Of a stretch of DNA of 5,977 bases, positions 5,781-5,977 are shown one piece after another. The notes under the pieces were generated by a model. That model made no database searches, had not been told where the DNA came from, and saw nothing but the letters and a program-made list of their open reading frames with translations. Position numbers and translations under genes: made by a program. The stretch comes from Rhizobiaceae bacterium UBA1291 (GTDB taxonomy: Bacteria > Pseudomonadota > Alphaproteobacteria > Rhizobiales > Rhizobiaceae): contig DBUL01000095.1 of NCBI GenBank assembly GCA_002307905.1, forward strand, positions 879 through 6,855, given 5' to 3'. The first letter of the stretch is position 1, and the number at the start of each line of letters is the position of its first letter.

Positions 5781-5977
5781 GCCACGGCCATCCGCGGTTC
5801 CGGATCCGCCGGGATCAACTGGTCGATCATCGCCTTCTCGGCGGCGACATGGCGGCGCACGCATTCGAAGAATCCGCGCAGCATGTAGCCGATGGTCTCG
5901 AAGTTCAGGCCGCAATGACCGCGCAGCATGGCTTTCAGCGTCAGCGAGATCTCCTCGGCGGCCAGCCGGTCGCAGCG
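5777..5977 (-). CDS. C-terminal fragment of a small helical protein, possibly hemerythrin-like
   Basis: An open minus-strand frame enters from the right edge and ends with TGA at 5779-5777, giving 66 residues with an ATGA overlap into nnrU. The overlap and coherent composition argue that it is the real frame here. The fragment is helical, with ETIGYMLRGFFECVRRHVAAEKAMIDQLIP near residues 27-56. The HVAAE (43-47) followed by a hydrophobic stretch and Pro resembles the last helix of bacterial HHE hemerythrin-type domains, which bind a di-iron centre and occur in nitrosative-stress and denitrification neighbourhoods. Two cysteines (22 and 39) are also present. Only one candidate iron-ligand motif is visible because the N-terminal part is missing, so the family call is tentative. 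It is probably cotranscribed with nnrU. Confidence 0.6.
   Translation of the reverse strand, partial: RCDRLAAEEISLTLKAMLRGHCGLNFETIGYMLRGFFECVRRHVAAEKAMIDQLIPADPEPRMAVA

Noticed and set aside
4782..5888. Plus-strand open frame of 368 codons
   Set aside because: It overlaps ubiX in another frame and runs antisense to nnrU. Its composition (Arg, Gln, Gly, His, Glu) and lack of any recognised motif indicate a shadow.
5781..5915. nnrU start at 5915
   Set aside because: The added 45 residues are Arg/Pro-rich, not membrane-like, and lie in another frame of the preceding gene. The ATGA overlap at 5780 gives the expected NnrU N terminus.
1..5977. Mobile elements, CRISPR arrays, tRNA or rRNA genes
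   Set aside because: No transposase-like frame, terminal inverted repeat pair, regularly spaced repeat, or RNA gene pattern was seen, and genes fill nearly the whole window.

Overview
The window is high-GC DNA (low to mid 60s percent by eye) with tightly packed genes. Most read like those of a facultatively denitrifying alphaproteobacterium, probably of the Rhizobiales. That placement is inferred from protein character, GC content and the neighbourhood of NnrU; no rRNA or other taxonomic marker is present.

Layout. (1) Positions 2-433 (+) hold the C-terminal part of an ABC-F ATPase, cut by the left edge and unrelated to the rest. (2) A perfect 9-bp stem hairpin (449-473) separates it from the convergent genes that follow. 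(3) Positions 2900 to 482 (-) hold ubiT-ubiU-ubiV, a compact operon with overlapping or nearly abutting junctions. It encodes the O2-independent hydroxylation system of ubiquinone biosynthesis. (4) A 110-bp divergent intergenic region (2901-3010) contains a near-perfect 16-bp palindrome of the CRP/FNR-family type (TTG-N8-CAA, half-sites TTGAG and CGCAA), placed correctly for activation of ubiT. (5) Positions 3011-5100 (+) hold ubiD and ubiX, joined by an ATGA overlap. They encode the prenylated-FMN-dependent decarboxylase of ubiquinone biosynthesis and the prenyltransferase that makes its cofactor. (6) Positions 5780 to 5097 (-) hold an nnrU-family membrane protein gene. Its stop codon shares a CTAG palindrome with the ubiX stop. 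(7) Positions 5977 to 5777 (-) hold the C-terminal end of a small helical, possibly hemerythrin-like protein, translationally coupled to nnrU and cut by the right edge.

How the genes fit together. UbiU and UbiV form the [4Fe-4S] hydroxylase and UbiT is the lipid-binding accessory factor. UbiD removes the ring carboxyl of the prenylated 4-hydroxybenzoate precursor using prFMN supplied by UbiX. Five genes of anaerobic ubiquinone synthesis therefore sit back to back around one probable O2- or NO-responsive box, beside NnrU, a protein tied to nitric oxide and nitrite reduction. The most economical reading is a module that keeps ubiquinone available during denitrification. The families are known. 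The points of interest are the arrangement, the promoter geometry and the gene at the right edge. No mobile elements, CRISPR arrays, tRNAs or rRNAs were seen.
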